DNA of 47,014 nt from Desulfofustis sp. PB-SRB1 (GCA_016722945.1 JAEQMT010000057.1:115001-162014), one strand, 5' to 3'; numbered from the stretch's first letter, positions 27,478 to 41,438 are shown. Notes: generated by a model not told the origin, from the sequence alone. Translations and numbers: made by a program.

Positions 27478-28236
27478 ATGGAGATTCAGCAGTGGGCCAC
27501 CCAGATTCTGAATCAGGCGGCATCCTTGCTGCCGTTTGGCTATGCCTTCGGTGCAGGAATGGTGGCGGCGGTAAATCCGTGCGGGTTTGCCATGCTGCCG
27601 GTGTATCTGTCGCTCTACCTTGGTGCTGAGGATACACAGTTTCAGGGGCAGCCATGGATCGTCAGGCTGCTCAAGGCGGTAACCATTGCCGCCGTGGTCA
27701 CCGCCGGCTATGGCGTCATCTTCATGGTGATCGGGGTGATTGTTTCGGCCGGCGGGTCAATGCTGATGGCGGTAATGCCGTGGATAGCGGTGGTGATCGG
27801 GATAAGCCTGATCCTTTTGGGGGGCTGGCTGCTTCTCGGTAAGCATCTGAGCATCGGCATATTTATGAGAATCGGCAGTCGTATCGGCGATCCGCGCAAT
27901 ATCGGGTTGCGTGGCTATTTTTATTTCGGTATGGGCTTTGGCGCTACGTCGCTGAGTTGTACCCTGCCGATTTTTTTGATGGTGGTGGGTGGCTCGCTCA
28001 CTTCGGGCGACTTTGTCCACTCGCTGCTGCAATTTTTTTCCTTTGTCCTTGGCACCGGCTCTATCCTGCTGGCCATGACCCTTGCCATGGCATTTTTTAA
28101 GGGGGGGCTGGTTGTTGGCGTGCTCAGAAAATCTCTGCCCTACGTACAGCGAATCGCGGCGGTACTGCTGATCGTAGCAGGTGGGTATATCTGTTTTTAC
28201 TGGATTAGCAGCGGCCTGTTGTTGCTGCCTTTTTGA
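27478..28236 (+). CDS. ccdA: CcdA/DsbD-family thiol-disulfide transmembrane transporter
   Basis: 252-residue inner membrane protein that passes reducing equivalents from cytoplasmic thioredoxin to the periplasm, commonly for cytochrome c maturation. Six or more hydrophobic helices. Both redox cysteines are visible: Cys35 in AVNPCGFAMLP (TM1) and Cys161 in ATSLSCTLPIFL (TM4). Start ATG is preceded by AAAGGGGT. Divergent from tetR. No thioredoxin-like partner gene is adjacent. Confidence 0.92.
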   Translation: MEIQQWATQILNQAASLLPFGYAFGAGMVAAVNPCGFAMLPVYLSLYLGAEDTQFQGQPWIVRLLKAVTIAAVVTAGYGVIFMVIGVIVSAGGSMLMAVMPWIAVVIGISLILLGGWLLLGKHLSIGIFMRIGSRIGDPRNIGLRGYFYFGMGFGATSLSCTLPIFLMVVGGSLTSGDFVHSLLQFFSFVLGTGSILLAMTLAMAFFKGGLVVGVLRKSLPYVQRIAAVLLIVAGGYICFYWISSGLLLLPF

Positions 28237-28393
28237 GATATAAGCGGGGCTGGAGAGTTTTCGCAATACTGCTAAAATGAAAAATCTAGTGTCGAAATGT
28301 GATGATATTGAAAAAAATATTTCAATAATATGTGCATATCAGCACAGGATGCTTAATATCTAAGTAAAGAAAAAATTACTGAAACGGAACATT
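28237..28393. other. AT-rich leader region before a small open frame
   Basis: No gene longer than a few codons is seen. The stretch is clearly more AT-rich than its surroundings and contains A/T tracts around 28300-28330 and 28366-28377 that could host a promoter for the following small frame; no clear consensus pair stands out. Confidence 0.4.
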
Positions 28394-28552
28394 ATGAAGA
28401 CTACAACCACCATAGAGGACAGCAAAAAAGAGTTAAACAGTTTTTCTATCGGCGGTTACGCAATTGAAAATAGTGATTACAATAAGGATGGGTCTGAGCA
28501 TGATGTGGACGCGGGTATCTCTTCTCTTCTTTCACTCCCTCTCTCCACCTAA
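28394..28552 (+). CDS. Candidate 52-residue small protein, unknown
   Basis: Open frame starting MKTTTTIEDSKKELNSF and ending SLLSLPLST before TAA. Residues 1-15 are polar and charged, the middle has SIGGYAIENSDYN, and the end is small and Ser/Leu rich. A weak GGA lies 8 bp upstream of the ATG. It lies in a 420 bp space otherwise without genes and is followed 62 bp later by a strong bidirectional terminator, consistent with a separate short transcript. No family is recognised. The shape (polar leader, short tail) could suit a precursor peptide, but no modifying enzyme is nearby; it may also be spurious. Confidence 0.35.
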   Translation: MKTTTTIEDSKKELNSFSIGGYAIENSDYNKDGSEHDVDAGISSLLSLPLST

Positions 28553-28614
28553 CCCGTTAAGCGTCATGCTTCGACCCCACTTTTGAGATCGACACAATAA
28601 CTTTTCTAATAGAT

Positions 28615-28648
28615 AAAAAGAGCATTGGCAAGAGCCAATGCTCTTTTT
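28615..28648. terminator. Bidirectional intrinsic terminator between the small frame and folP
   Basis: Perfect 15 bp inverted repeat (AAAAAGAGCATTGGC and its complement) with a 4 nt loop. It gives T-runs on both strands, so it can end the plus-strand transcript and the minus-strand folP transcript, whose stop lies 13 bp away. Confidence 0.9.
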
Positions 28649-28660
28649 TATTGCTTTTTT

Positions 28661-29469
28661 CTATGTGGCATCGCCAATGGCGGAGGCGATTTTGAGGGCC
28701 CGGTTCGTGGCCGCGACGTCGTGAACACGAAAGATATATACCCCCTGATTAAAGCAGAGCGCGGAAATGACGGCGGTTATGGTATCTCGCTCGTGCGCTT
28801 CGAGGCCGGTCAACTCTCCCATGAAACGTTTTCGAGAATGGCCCAGCAAAAGCGGCCGTCCCAGTTCAGCAAAGCGGGAGAGGTTCTTTATGATGGATAG
28901 GTTGTGGGCCAGCGTCTTGCCAAAGCCGATCCCAGGATCAATGATTACCCGGTTCAGATCGATGCCGGCCGCACCGATTACTTCCAGCCGATCTCTGAAA
29001 AAATCTATAATTTCATCGATGACGCTGTTGTAGTGGGGGGCGTCCTGCATGGTGGCCGGGCTGCCCTGCATATGCATGATCACCACCTCGCAACTGCTCT
29101 GTTTGAGAGTAGCAATCATTTCCGGGTCTGCTCGCAGAGCACTGATGTCGTTGATCATGGCGGCGCCGGCGGCAAGGGCGCGTCTGGCAACGGATGCCTT
29201 GGTGGTATCGATGGATATGGCCACCTCACTGCGGGCGCGAAGAGCGGAAATAACCGGAATGACCCGGTTGATCTCTTCCTGTTCTTCCACCGGTTGGGCA
29301 TAGGGTCTGGTGGATTCGCCGCCGACATCGATGATATCAGCCCCGTCTTCCACCAGTTTCAAGGCATGGTCAACGGCGACACCGTGATCAAAGGTGGCGC
29401 CGCCGTCTGAAAAAGAATCAGGCGTCACATTGATGATGCCCATGAGCCTGAACCGGCCACTGCCGGACA

Positions 29470-29470
<1 letters not shown>
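28661..29470 (-). CDS. folP: Dihydropteroate synthase
   Basis: Condenses p-aminobenzoate with hydroxymethyl-dihydropterin diphosphate in folate synthesis; the sulfonamide target. 269 residues of TIM-barrel type. Motifs: MGIINVTPDSFSDGG (10-24, diphosphate loop), ADIIDVGGESTRP (38-50), MINDISALRAD, and GKTLAHNLSIIKNL with GHSRKRFMGEL. The ATG overlaps the ftsH stop by one base (TAATG), so translation is coupled. ftsH-folP adjacency is widespread in bacteria. The bidirectional terminator follows. Confidence 0.97.
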
Positions 29471-31440
<1,970 letters not shown>

Positions 31441-31554
31441 TTATTCCTCCGGTGGTAGATAGGATCCAAGCAAATATAAGTATCGAGCAAGTGACGATAA
31501 GGGTGCAAGGATGGTGAAGTAGTTTCTATCAGTAAATTTTTATGTCAACCTTAG

Positions 31555-34770
<3,216 letters not shown>

Positions 34771-34809
34771 GGACGAGCCGTAGTGTGGTTATGGTCTGGC
34801 GGTGGTTGA

Positions 34810-35955
34810 TCATGACGCGGATGCGCCGCTATGCCGATGTTCCCGCATCATGGTGATAAAACGGTCGAATAAATATTCGGCGTCGTGCGGGCCGGGTGCA
34901 TGTTCCGGGTGATATTGCACGGAGAACGCCGGGTAGTGGATATGGCGCATCCCTTCGCAGCTGTTGTCATTGAGGTTGATATGGGTCAGTTCTACCTTGT
35001 CCTGAGCCAGGCTGTTCATGTCAACGCAAAAGCCATGGTTCTGCGCGGTAATCTCCACTTTACCGGTGGCCAGCTCCTTGACCGGCTGATTGGCGCCGCG
35101 ATGGCCGAATTTCAGCTTATAGGTGGAGCCGCCGTAGGCCAGACCGAGGATCTGATGGCCCAGGCAGATGCCGAAGATGGGGAGGACGCCCACCAGCGCT
35201 TTGACATTGTCCACCACCCCGTCGATGCCTTCCGGATCACCGGGGCCGTTGGAGAGAAAGATGCCGTCCGGGCGCAGGGCGCGGACGGCGGCGGCGCTGG
35301 TGGTGGCAGGTACCACCAGTACCCGGCACCCTTTGGTGGTGAGCAGCCGGAGCTGGTTATACTTTATGCCGAAATCAAAGGCCACCACCTTATAGTCGGA
35401 GCTATCGCCCGGTATAAAAGTGAAGTCATTTCCCGGTACGGGGCCGTCGTTACCCCATCCATATGGTTCATTACAGCTTACTTCCTTGACCAGGTCACGG
35501 CCCACAAGCCCGGGCCAGGCGCGAGCCCGCTCTACCAGAGAATCGGGATCGGCATCATTGGTGGAAACCACCCCTTTCATGGCGCCGGCCTCTCGGATGT
35601 GGCGTACCAGCGCCCGGGTATCGAACCCCTCAACTCCGAGGATTGAATATTGCTTCAAAAAATCCGCCAGAGATGCGGTGGCCCGATAGTTCGAGTGGTG
35701 GGGCTGATACTCTTTTATGAGAAAGGCGGTGGGGTGGATCCGGGCCGACTCCATGTCCTCGGCGTTAACTCCGTAATTACCGATCAACGGGTAGGTCATG
35801 GTAACGATCTGGCCGTTGTAGGAAGGATCCGTCAGGACTTCCTGATACCCGCTCATGGAGGTGTTGAAGACGATCTCGCCGACGGCCTCGCCCGCGCCGG
35901 TGAACGAGCGGCCGTGAAATATGGTGCCGTCTTCCAGGGCAATCAATGCACGCAT
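34810..35955 (-). CDS. carA: Carbamoyl-phosphate synthase small subunit
   Basis: Glutaminase subunit supplying ammonia to CarB. 381 residues: N-terminal CPSase_sm_chain domain (ALIALEDGTIFHGRSFTG..., VFNTSMSGYQEVLTDPSY) and a class I amidotransferase domain with nucleophile Cys in FGICLGHQILGLA and catalytic His/Glu in SVQYHPEHAPGPHD. Start ATG has no strong ribosome site in its 17 bp leader; the frame is conserved from the first residue. First gene of the car unit. Confidence 0.97.
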   Translation of the reverse strand: MRALIALEDGTIFHGRSFTGAGEAVGEIVFNTSMSGYQEVLTDPSYNGQIVTMTYPLIGNYGVNAEDMESARIHPTAFLIKEYQPHHSNYRATASLADFLKQYSILGVEGFDTRALVRHIREAGAMKGVVSTNDADPDSLVERARAWPGLVGRDLVKEVSCNEPYGWGNDGPVPGNDFTFIPGDSSDYKVVAFDFGIKYNQLRLLTTKGCRVLVVPATTSAAAVRALRPDGIFLSNGPGDPEGIDGVVDNVKALVGVLPIFGICLGHQILGLAYGGSTYKLKFGHRGANQPVKELATGKVEITAQNHGFCVDMNSLAQDKVELTHINLNDNSCEGMRHIHYPAFSVQYHPEHAPGPHDAEYLFDRFITMMREHRHSGASAS

Positions 35956-36071
35956 AAGTGTTGCTGGTCAGAGAATTAGTGGAATATGGATCATCCGGGC
36001 AGGATGGGATCACTGTAATTGAGACCGGCCGCGGGTGAAACCGGGAGCTTCGCCGCCGCTCAAGAAAGAGT

Positions 36072-36101
36072 AATCTAACTATGAAACGGCCAACCCGTCA
36101 A
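36072..36101 (-). promoter_or_regulatory. Candidate carAB promoter
   Basis: Minus strand TTGACG (36101-36096) and TAGATT (36077-36072), 18 bp spacing, about 115 bp upstream of the carA start. Weak-to-moderate match; no pyrimidine attenuator was recognised between it and carA. Confidence 0.35.
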
Positions 36102-36180
36102 CCTTGATGGCGTATGGAACACGGTTTTTACCACGCCATCACCGTTGAGAAACCGCAACAGCCATGCTACCGTGGCTGCC

Positions 36181-37641
36181 ATGCATCGATGTTCACCCAA
36201 AAATCAAAACCATGGTCTCGGTCGGATCTGGCTTGCACTTCATGGTGTACGGGAGTCCGGCCTGCATATCGATACCTTTTCCGCCCGGCGCGGCGAGGCC
36301 TGGTGCGTGTTCGGGGAAAATCGTTCCGGCACCGGCGTGCTGGTGGATATGCTGGTTCGTGACCAGGCTGGTGAACCCCGGTTTTTTCCTGATGGCGGTC
36401 GGTTGGCGCATCTGAGCTTTGCCCACCAGCAGGCATTGTACGAGCGCGAATTGCGCCGCGACGATACCGATTTTCTCGACCGGATCGATCCCGGCACCAC
36501 GGTGCGTCAATTTATCGGGGCGGCGAAAGATGGTATGGCCCTGAGTAAGTGGTTCGGTCTGGGTTCTCTGCTTGACAGCGGCTATCGCCAGCTCAGCTCC
36601 GGTGAAAGCCGTAAATTATTGCTGCTGACGGCGATCGGCGGCGGCGCCGATTGTCTGGTATTGGAAAACCCCTTTGATGGTCTGGATGTGGCGGCACGCG
36701 GTGATCTGGCATCCATTTTTAGTGATCTGGCGGCAAGCGGTATCGGTATGCTGGTGATGCTTTCCAGCCGTTCCGACATTGGCGACTGGTGCAGTCATCT
36801 GGCCCTGATTGAAGGTGGCGCCATAACGGCGTGTTCAGAACGGGATGCGGTGCTAAAAACACTCCATCTTAGATCTGCGGGGAAAGCCTGGGAACTTTCA
36901 CCTGAACGACCCAAAGCATCGCCCGGCGAGTCGGAGGAGGAACTCGTTCGACTGGTGCAAGGCCATGCCCGTTACGGCGAACGTCTTATCTTCGACAAGC
37001 TTTCCCTCACCATCCGTACGGGGTCTCATACCCTGGTCACCGGCGCCAATGGCGCGGGCAAGTCCACCCTATTGGCGCTGATTACCGGTGATCACCCCGA
37101 TTGTTACACCAATGAGCTCTATCTTTTTGGTAAACGGCGCGGCAGCGGGGAATCGATTTGGCAGATCAAACAAGAAATGGGAATCGTCAGCCCGGCCCTG
37201 CACCGTGATTACCTGGTGCCCGGCTCCGCCCTGCAGGCGGTGACCTCGGGGTTTTTCGACTCCATCGGTCTCTACAGGAAGGCAAGCGGGTCCCAACTGG
37301 CGTCCGCCCGCCGCTGGCTGGAAGCCATTGGACTGGCCGACCGGGCAACCGTATCGTTTCGCACCCTGAGCTTTGCCGAACAGCGGCTGACCCTTATCGC
37401 CCGGGCGCTGATCAAAACCCCGAAACTGCTCATCCTCGATGAACCGACCCAGGGCCTCGACGATGCCAACCGAACCAGACTGCTGGATTTTCTCGAACAC
37501 ACCGCCGCCCGCCAGGGCTCCACCATCATCTTTGTAAGCCACCGCCAGGACGAATACCGCCCCTTTTTCGCACAGCGGATCGAAATGACACCGCAACCTC
37601 AGACAACCAGCACCCCGGGTGAATCGTGCCCCTCAACATAG
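36181..37641 (+). CDS. modF: ModF-like protein with two fused ABC ATPase domains
   Basis: 486 residues from ATG 36181 (the frame is open from TTG 36145). Two ABC nucleotide-binding domains without membrane parts, the layout of ModF/PhrA. The C-terminal domain is complete: Walker A GANGAGKS, signature-like LSFAEQRL, Walker B LLILDEPTQGLDD and switch His in FVSHR. The N-terminal domain is degenerate at Walker A (GENRSGTGV, lacking the GKS/T lysine) yet keeps signature LSSGESRK and a Walker B-like LVLENPFDGLD, so only one site may hydrolyse ATP. No molybdate transporter is nearby. Divergent from carA. Function poorly known even in E. coli; the ABC assignment is firm, the modF name less so. Confidence 0.8.
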   Translation: MHRCSPKNQNHGLGRIWLALHGVRESGLHIDTFSARRGEAWCVFGENRSGTGVLVDMLVRDQAGEPRFFPDGGRLAHLSFAHQQALYERELRRDDTDFLDRIDPGTTVRQFIGAAKDGMALSKWFGLGSLLDSGYRQLSSGESRKLLLLTAIGGGADCLVLENPFDGLDVAARGDLASIFSDLAASGIGMLVMLSSRSDIGDWCSHLALIEGGAITACSERDAVLKTLHLRSAGKAWELSPERPKASPGESEEELVRLVQGHARYGERLIFDKLSLTIRTGSHTLVTGANGAGKSTLLALITGDHPDCYTNELYLFGKRRGSGESIWQIKQEMGIVSPALHRDYLVPGSALQAVTSGFFDSIGLYRKASGSQLASARRWLEAIGLADRATVSFRTLSFAEQRLTLIARALIKTPKLLILDEPTQGLDDANRTRLLDFLEHTAARQGSTIIFVSHRQDEYRPFFAQRIEMTPQPQTTSTPGESCPST

Positions 37642-37735
37642 ATCGATTTGGTTTGCCTGGAAGACTTTCCCAAAAACTGAGAGCATTCGGGAGGATTCGA
37701 TCTCCAGGTCGACCTGTAGTAAGGCGCCAAGATAG

Positions 37736-38155
37736 CGCGAGATCTATCTTGATACGCACGCCGCTTTTGTGTACCGGTCTTTTGTGGCTGGCACCAACGA
37801 CTCCACCATTCTCGATTCCCCCCATCTCGGCCACCTCTGGGAAACGTTTGTCTTATCGGAACTGCGAAAATCTCTGTTTTTGCGACACCCGGAAGCGACC
37901 CTGTGGTTCTACCGGGATCAACAGAAAGAAGCCGACTTTGTGATTTCCTATGGCTCGAAATTGTATCTGCTCGATGCCAAGTGGAAGGAAATTCCGCCTC
38001 AATCAGCCTTTAAGAACCTGTGAGATATCCAGAGCTATTTCAGTGAGGCATCATCAAAGGTGTGTATGATAACGCCAAGCCAGGACAGCTTTCCCGTTGC
38101 ACCTGAAAAACATGTCGTAAGCGGGTTTGCTATGGCGGACTATCAATGGCAATAA
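37736..38155 (+). pseudogene. Remnant of an AAA_14/DUF4143 ATPase (C-terminal part)
   Basis: Only the C-terminal DUF4143 region remains: REIYLDTHAAFVYRSF, then GHLWETFVLSELRKS, FYRDQQKEADFVISY and YLLDAKWKEI, a nuclease-like E-D-K arrangement. The frame opens right after a TAG at 37733, and the ATPase half is absent. An in-frame TGA (38021-38023) interrupts the final helix. Reading past it gives DIQSYFSEASSKVCMITPS, which continues the family's usual end until TAA 38153. So at least a 5' truncation and a nonsense mutation are present. It lies immediately after the ModF-like gene. Confidence 0.7.
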
Positions 38156-38294
38156 GCGCCGCCCACCTGTGACGTTACGATGACAACTGAATGACGGCCT
38201 CACTCATTTTGATATTATCTCCGTTTGCTCCAACTTGGTGTGCGTGGTGTCTCCATGGGTGCGGGTTCCATATTGTCATAGATAAAAATTTGAC

Positions 38295-38349
38295 CCCAGG
38301 ATGAGCGCCAACTCTCGAATCAACGCTCTACTCTACCCAGGATGAGCGC
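38295..38349. repeat. 14 bp direct repeat pair
   Basis: CCCAGGATGAGCGC occurs at 38295-38308 and again at 38336-38349, just downstream of the OmpA remnant. May be scars of former insertions. The 38156-38353 interval holds nothing else recognisable. Confidence 0.6.
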
Positions 38350-38353
38350 ACAA

Positions 38354-38602
38354 TTACATGTTGGTCAGTATCACACTGACACGCCGGTTCAATGCACGTC
38401 CCTCATCGGTCTGATTACTGGCGATCGGATCAGCTTTGCCGTACCACTGCAGGGTCACCCGACTCTTGTCGAGCTTGGCGTGAGTTAGCAGGTAATCACG
38501 TACGGCTTCCGAGCGTTTCTTGGACAGCGCCATGTGTCGCGCTGCGCTGCTAGAGGCCAAGATCCCCGCCCGGAGGACGGGGATCTTGGTTGAAGTGAAC
38601 AT
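38354..38602 (-). pseudogene. OmpA-family C-terminal domain remnant
   Basis: The last 60 codons (ALSKKRSEAVRDYLLTHAKLDKSRVTLQWYGKADPIASNQTDEGRALNRRVSV) are the second half of an OmpA-like peptidoglycan-binding domain: the helix after the NxxLSxxRA motif, the GKADPI strand and the NRRV arginine. The first half of the domain and all upstream sequence are missing. They are replaced by a 20-residue stretch translated across a 12 bp palindrome (38557-38589). It is therefore very probably a dead 3' fragment. It lies 17 bp downstream of the DUF11 lipoprotein gene on the same strand. Confidence 0.7.
38557..38589. repeat. 12 bp perfect palindrome at the OmpA breakpoint
   Basis: CCAAGATCCCCG and its exact complement surround a 9 nt GC-rich loop. 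It lies precisely where the OmpA-like similarity stops and 31 bp after the DUF11 gene stop. It could act as a hairpin terminator for that gene (no T-run) or be a REP-like element. Confidence 0.75.
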
Positions 38603-38619
38603 TTAGCGGGTGCGGATCA

Positions 38620-40254
38620 CTAATAAATAGTGGTCGCCTCGTTCCCGGAGACCGGGGTCTTGAGCTGATCACTGGTCAAAGAGACGCCAAATCGGACGTC
38701 CCCGACAGTTCTCGCGCGGACCTGGACATTGTATTGGATCTGCTCGCCAACTCCAAGGAAGGCTACGGGTGCCATACTCAGCTTTCGTCCGTTCAGCACA
38801 CCATCGGTTGGACCAGCGGTGCTGAGATATTCCATTTCAGCCGGAATGTCGGCGACGATCTTGATATTGGTATCTGGTGCCGACCCCTGGTTGACAACGG
38901 TGATCGTGTAGGTGACCACGTCACCAATTTCGGCGGGATCGCCGGCGTCGACCAAAGTCGTCAGGATCGCCGGGATGCCGAGGATTTCAGTGACCGCGAT
39001 GTCGGTCACTTTTTCGGCACACTCCGCGCTTGCCGAGACTGTGGAGCGAATGGTTTCGACGGCCGTTGCCTTCATCGCCACGCTCACGGTTTTTGACTCA
39101 TTGATGCCAAGTGAACCAATCTGCCAGGTGGCGGTCGCGCCATCGGCAACCCCATTATCCGATGCCTGCATGAACTGGGCACCGCCGCCGGGAAGATCAA
39201 CGGTCAATACGGTATTTTCGGCAACCGTATCGCCGATGTTTTTAACGGAATAGAAATGTTCGACGTTTCGGCCGAGATACTGGATATCTCTGGAGTCGGT
39301 GGAAACGGTCAGAACCGGCTGATAGATAAGTGTTTCGATGTTTTCAGATTCGGAAATCAACCCACCGTCGGCAGTCGCCACCGCAACGCTTGTGTGCCTG
39401 CCGGTCTCGACGCCTCTCGCCTCAACCGTAAACTTTCTCCTCTCTCCCGGAGCGAGGTTGCCGGCATCGATCTCAACCACCGTCTGGTTACCCTCAACGG
39501 TGCGCAGGCCACTGGGAATCTCGTCTCTGATACGGATGTTATTGGCCATTCCGGAACCCGGATTGACCACTTCATAGGTGAACCAGAAATCCTCACAAAT
39601 ATTGCCGTCGGTCTTGGCTGTTTTGATGAGCAAGAGGTCTGGATCAACGACCTTGGTCACCGCGCACATGGAGTTCTCGTAGGTCACCGAAACGCAGTCC
39701 GAGGCTGTCCCCACGGCCCCTGAGGTGGCCCGCACCCGAACGATTTCGGTCTGTTGAGGAGCGAGATCGCCGACCATCCATCTGAGCGAGCCGTCTTCAC
39801 CTTTCATTACCGGGGGCGTCGAACTGACGATTTCCAAGTTTCGCGCACCCTCGTTGACAATCATCACATTCTGATGGGTCAATCCGGTCAGGTTGGTCAC
39901 ATGATACTCGTAGGTGTATACCCCATCCTTCAACACCTCTACCGGCATAACCTGGTGGACCATGATGGCACTGGTATTTTTGTTACCCGTTGGAAATGAG
40001 ACCTCGGTCACATTCATTTTATCCATCACCTCCGGCGTATAGCCGGCCCAGCTTACCGATCTCTCTACCTTACCATCCGGCTCCTCAACCACCGTTTCGG
40101 TGACCATACCGACAGTGGGTTCTTCGATCGTCTCCTGCGCGGTTGCATCCGGCTGTTGTGCTAGGCTGGACTGATTCGTTGCACATCCGGCTAACATGCC
40201 GAACATACCAACAATAACAGTCACTGCCAGCAGTGTTCTGGCGTTGTTTTTCAT
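38620..40254 (-). CDS. DUF11-repeat lipoprotein (OmcB-like surface protein)
   Basis: 544 residues from ATG 40254, preceded by AAGGAGGAG. Lipoprotein signal: hydrophobic stretch and lipobox LAGC with Cys24. The mature protein is mostly beta sandwich: at least three DUF11-like repeats (for example YEVVNPGSGMANNIRIRDEIPSGL, YSVKNIGDTVAENTVLTVDLPGG and YTITVVNQGSAPDTNIKIVADIPAEM), as in chlamydial OmcB and many surface proteins. Four cysteines in the middle may pair. Probably an outer-membrane-anchored structural protein. It is the first intact gene of an accessory island and may once have been co-transcribed with the OmpA-like gene downstream. Confidence 0.82.
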   Translation of the reverse strand: MKNNARTLLAVTVIVGMFGMLAGCATNQSSLAQQPDATAQETIEEPTVGMVTETVVEEPDGKVERSVSWAGYTPEVMDKMNVTEVSFPTGNKNTSAIMVHQVMPVEVLKDGVYTYEYHVTNLTGLTHQNVMIVNEGARNLEIVSSTPPVMKGEDGSLRWMVGDLAPQQTEIVRVRATSGAVGTASDCVSVTYENSMCAVTKVVDPDLLLIKTAKTDGNICEDFWFTYEVVNPGSGMANNIRIRDEIPSGLRTVEGNQTVVEIDAGNLAPGERRKFTVEARGVETGRHTSVAVATADGGLISESENIETLIYQPVLTVSTDSRDIQYLGRNVEHFYSVKNIGDTVAENTVLTVDLPGGGAQFMQASDNGVADGATATWQIGSLGINESKTVSVAMKATAVETIRSTVSASAECAEKVTDIAVTEILGIPAILTTLVDAGDPAEIGDVVTYTITVVNQGSAPDTNIKIVADIPAEMEYLSTAGPTDGVLNGRKLSMAPVAFLGVGEQIQYNVQVRARTVGDVRFGVSLTSDQLKTPVSGNEATTIY

Positions 40255-40426
40255 GGTGCTCCTCCTTGGTTGATGAATTCGTATAAAGTGAGCCACACAG
40301 GGGAGTATGGCTCAGTAAAAGCAGAGCTATACTTCCCCCGCTTCCGGCTGCCGTTGCTGAAAATATTGTAATGCGCTCGCCAGTACCGCTGGAAATTGCC
40401 TTGGTTTGATTCCCTCATATCCGGTT

Positions 40427-40837
40427 CTACAGGGTGTCATCGGCATCTTTCTGGGCAGCGACGGCCTCCAGAATGGCTACTTCCGCTTCTTCAATAGAGT
40501 AGAGCGCCATCGCGATACACGCTTCAGCATAGTTGTGGGCGCGCTCAGCACGTTTCTCGAGTTTTTTGCGGTCGCGGTTTGCCTTCCACTCGGCAACAGC
40601 TGCCTGGGTCTCCTCCTTTTTACTGGCAATAAGCGCTTCCACCTGAGCTTTGGCAGCCGCGGCTTCTTGCTTCTTTGTTTCCATGGTTTGTTGCGCAACC
40701 TTCAATTTTGCCTGGATGGCGGCCTCAGTCTCTTTGTAAAGATCATCGAGATGGTCTTTGGTTGCCTTTAAATGGTCGATGCCGCCATCGAGTTTTGCGT
40801 GAAGTTGTTTCCCCAGTTCGGCAAGTTTATCGTTCAT
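40427..40837 (-). CDS. Ala/Lys/Glu-rich coiled-coil protein, unknown
   Basis: 136 residues from ATG 40837, preceded by GAGGAGAG. Nearly all helical: LDGGIDHLKATKDHLDDLYKETEAAIQAKLKVAQQ and following heptads rich in Ala, Lys and Glu, then a second helix pair around AERAHNYAEACIAMALYSIEEAEVAILEAV. No signal peptide or membrane segment. Resembles apolipoprotein- or LEA-like helical proteins only in composition. Located 172 bp upstream of the DUF11 lipoprotein gene on the same strand. Confidence 0.75.
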   Translation of the reverse strand: MNDKLAELGKQLHAKLDGGIDHLKATKDHLDDLYKETEAAIQAKLKVAQQTMETKKQEAAAAKAQVEALIASKKEETQAAVAEWKANRDRKKLEKRAERAHNYAEACIAMALYSIEEAEVAILEAVAAQKDADDTL

Positions 40838-41438
40838 GATTCTCTCCTCATTTTTTGATGGATAACTGGCGTACCTGAAATTATTTTCCGGCCACCGCTT
40901 TACCTCATATGTTGATTTCTCTTTCCAAGTACTCAATTGCTCTGCTCAGTTCATCTGCACCCCAGCCACCATCTCACGGCGCCGCCGCCACCCGTATCCC
41001 TCGGGTTATCTGTTTCGGCGCATCCCACCGACCAGGGCGGAGCCGATTGCCCCGGCCACGGCGCCCTTGCCGACATCACCGGCGATCGCGCCAACAATCG
41101 CCCCTTTTGGCGGCGGCCGATCCGTTGACCGGGGTGAAAACGCCCAGACGCGTGGTGTTGACCGACTGTGTCACTGCCGGCAAGCCGAAAAGAAGAGCAG
41201 TCCCCAAGCCCAGTGCCACTATGGTGAGCAATGCGGCCTCGCCCACAATCAACGGAAAGACGCGCACCGGCCGGAGGACGGCCACCTTTCCGCGTAATGT
41301 CACGGTGAGAACTAAAAACTACAGTTGTTCTCCCGTAAATTACCCAAAAGGCGTATTTAGGGAGTATTTTGAAGGCCGCTCGTCACCTGCGCCTTTCGGA
41401 ATGAGAGGCGAATCCCGGCAGAGCCTCGGCGGTCGACG
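40838..41438. other. 600 bp scarred intergenic region
   Basis: No intact gene. It contains a possible glycine-zipper remnant (41006-41128, separate entry) and a minus-strand 75-codon frame (41076-41303) with a hydrophobic middle but no recognisable family. It also contains a small GGCCG/CGGCC hairpin around 41269-41283 whose loop and flank share CCGGAGGACGG with the palindrome at 38557-38589. The region separates the coiled-coil gene from the TRAP operon and looks like decayed sequence. Confidence 0.45.
41006..41128 (-). pseudogene. Possible glycine-zipper protein remnant
   Basis: One minus-strand frame reads PPPKGAIVGAIAGDVGKG followed by AVAGAIGSALVGGMRRNR and a TAA stop. This GxxxG-rich pattern is typical of the C-terminal half of small glycine-zipper membrane proteins. 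The frame does not connect to a plausible start or signal sequence upstream, so it is probably a fragment. Confidence 0.4.

Noticed and set aside
38021-38023. In-frame TGA in the DUF4143 remnant as a second selenocysteine codon
   Set aside because: The position is not a conserved Cys in the family, no hairpin follows at SECIS distance, and the gene is already truncated at its 5' end. A nonsense mutation is simpler.
41076-41303. 75-codon frame with a hydrophobic segment
   Set aside because: It has no ribosome site or recognisable family, and it overlaps a better glycine-zipper-like reading in another frame; treated as decayed sequence.
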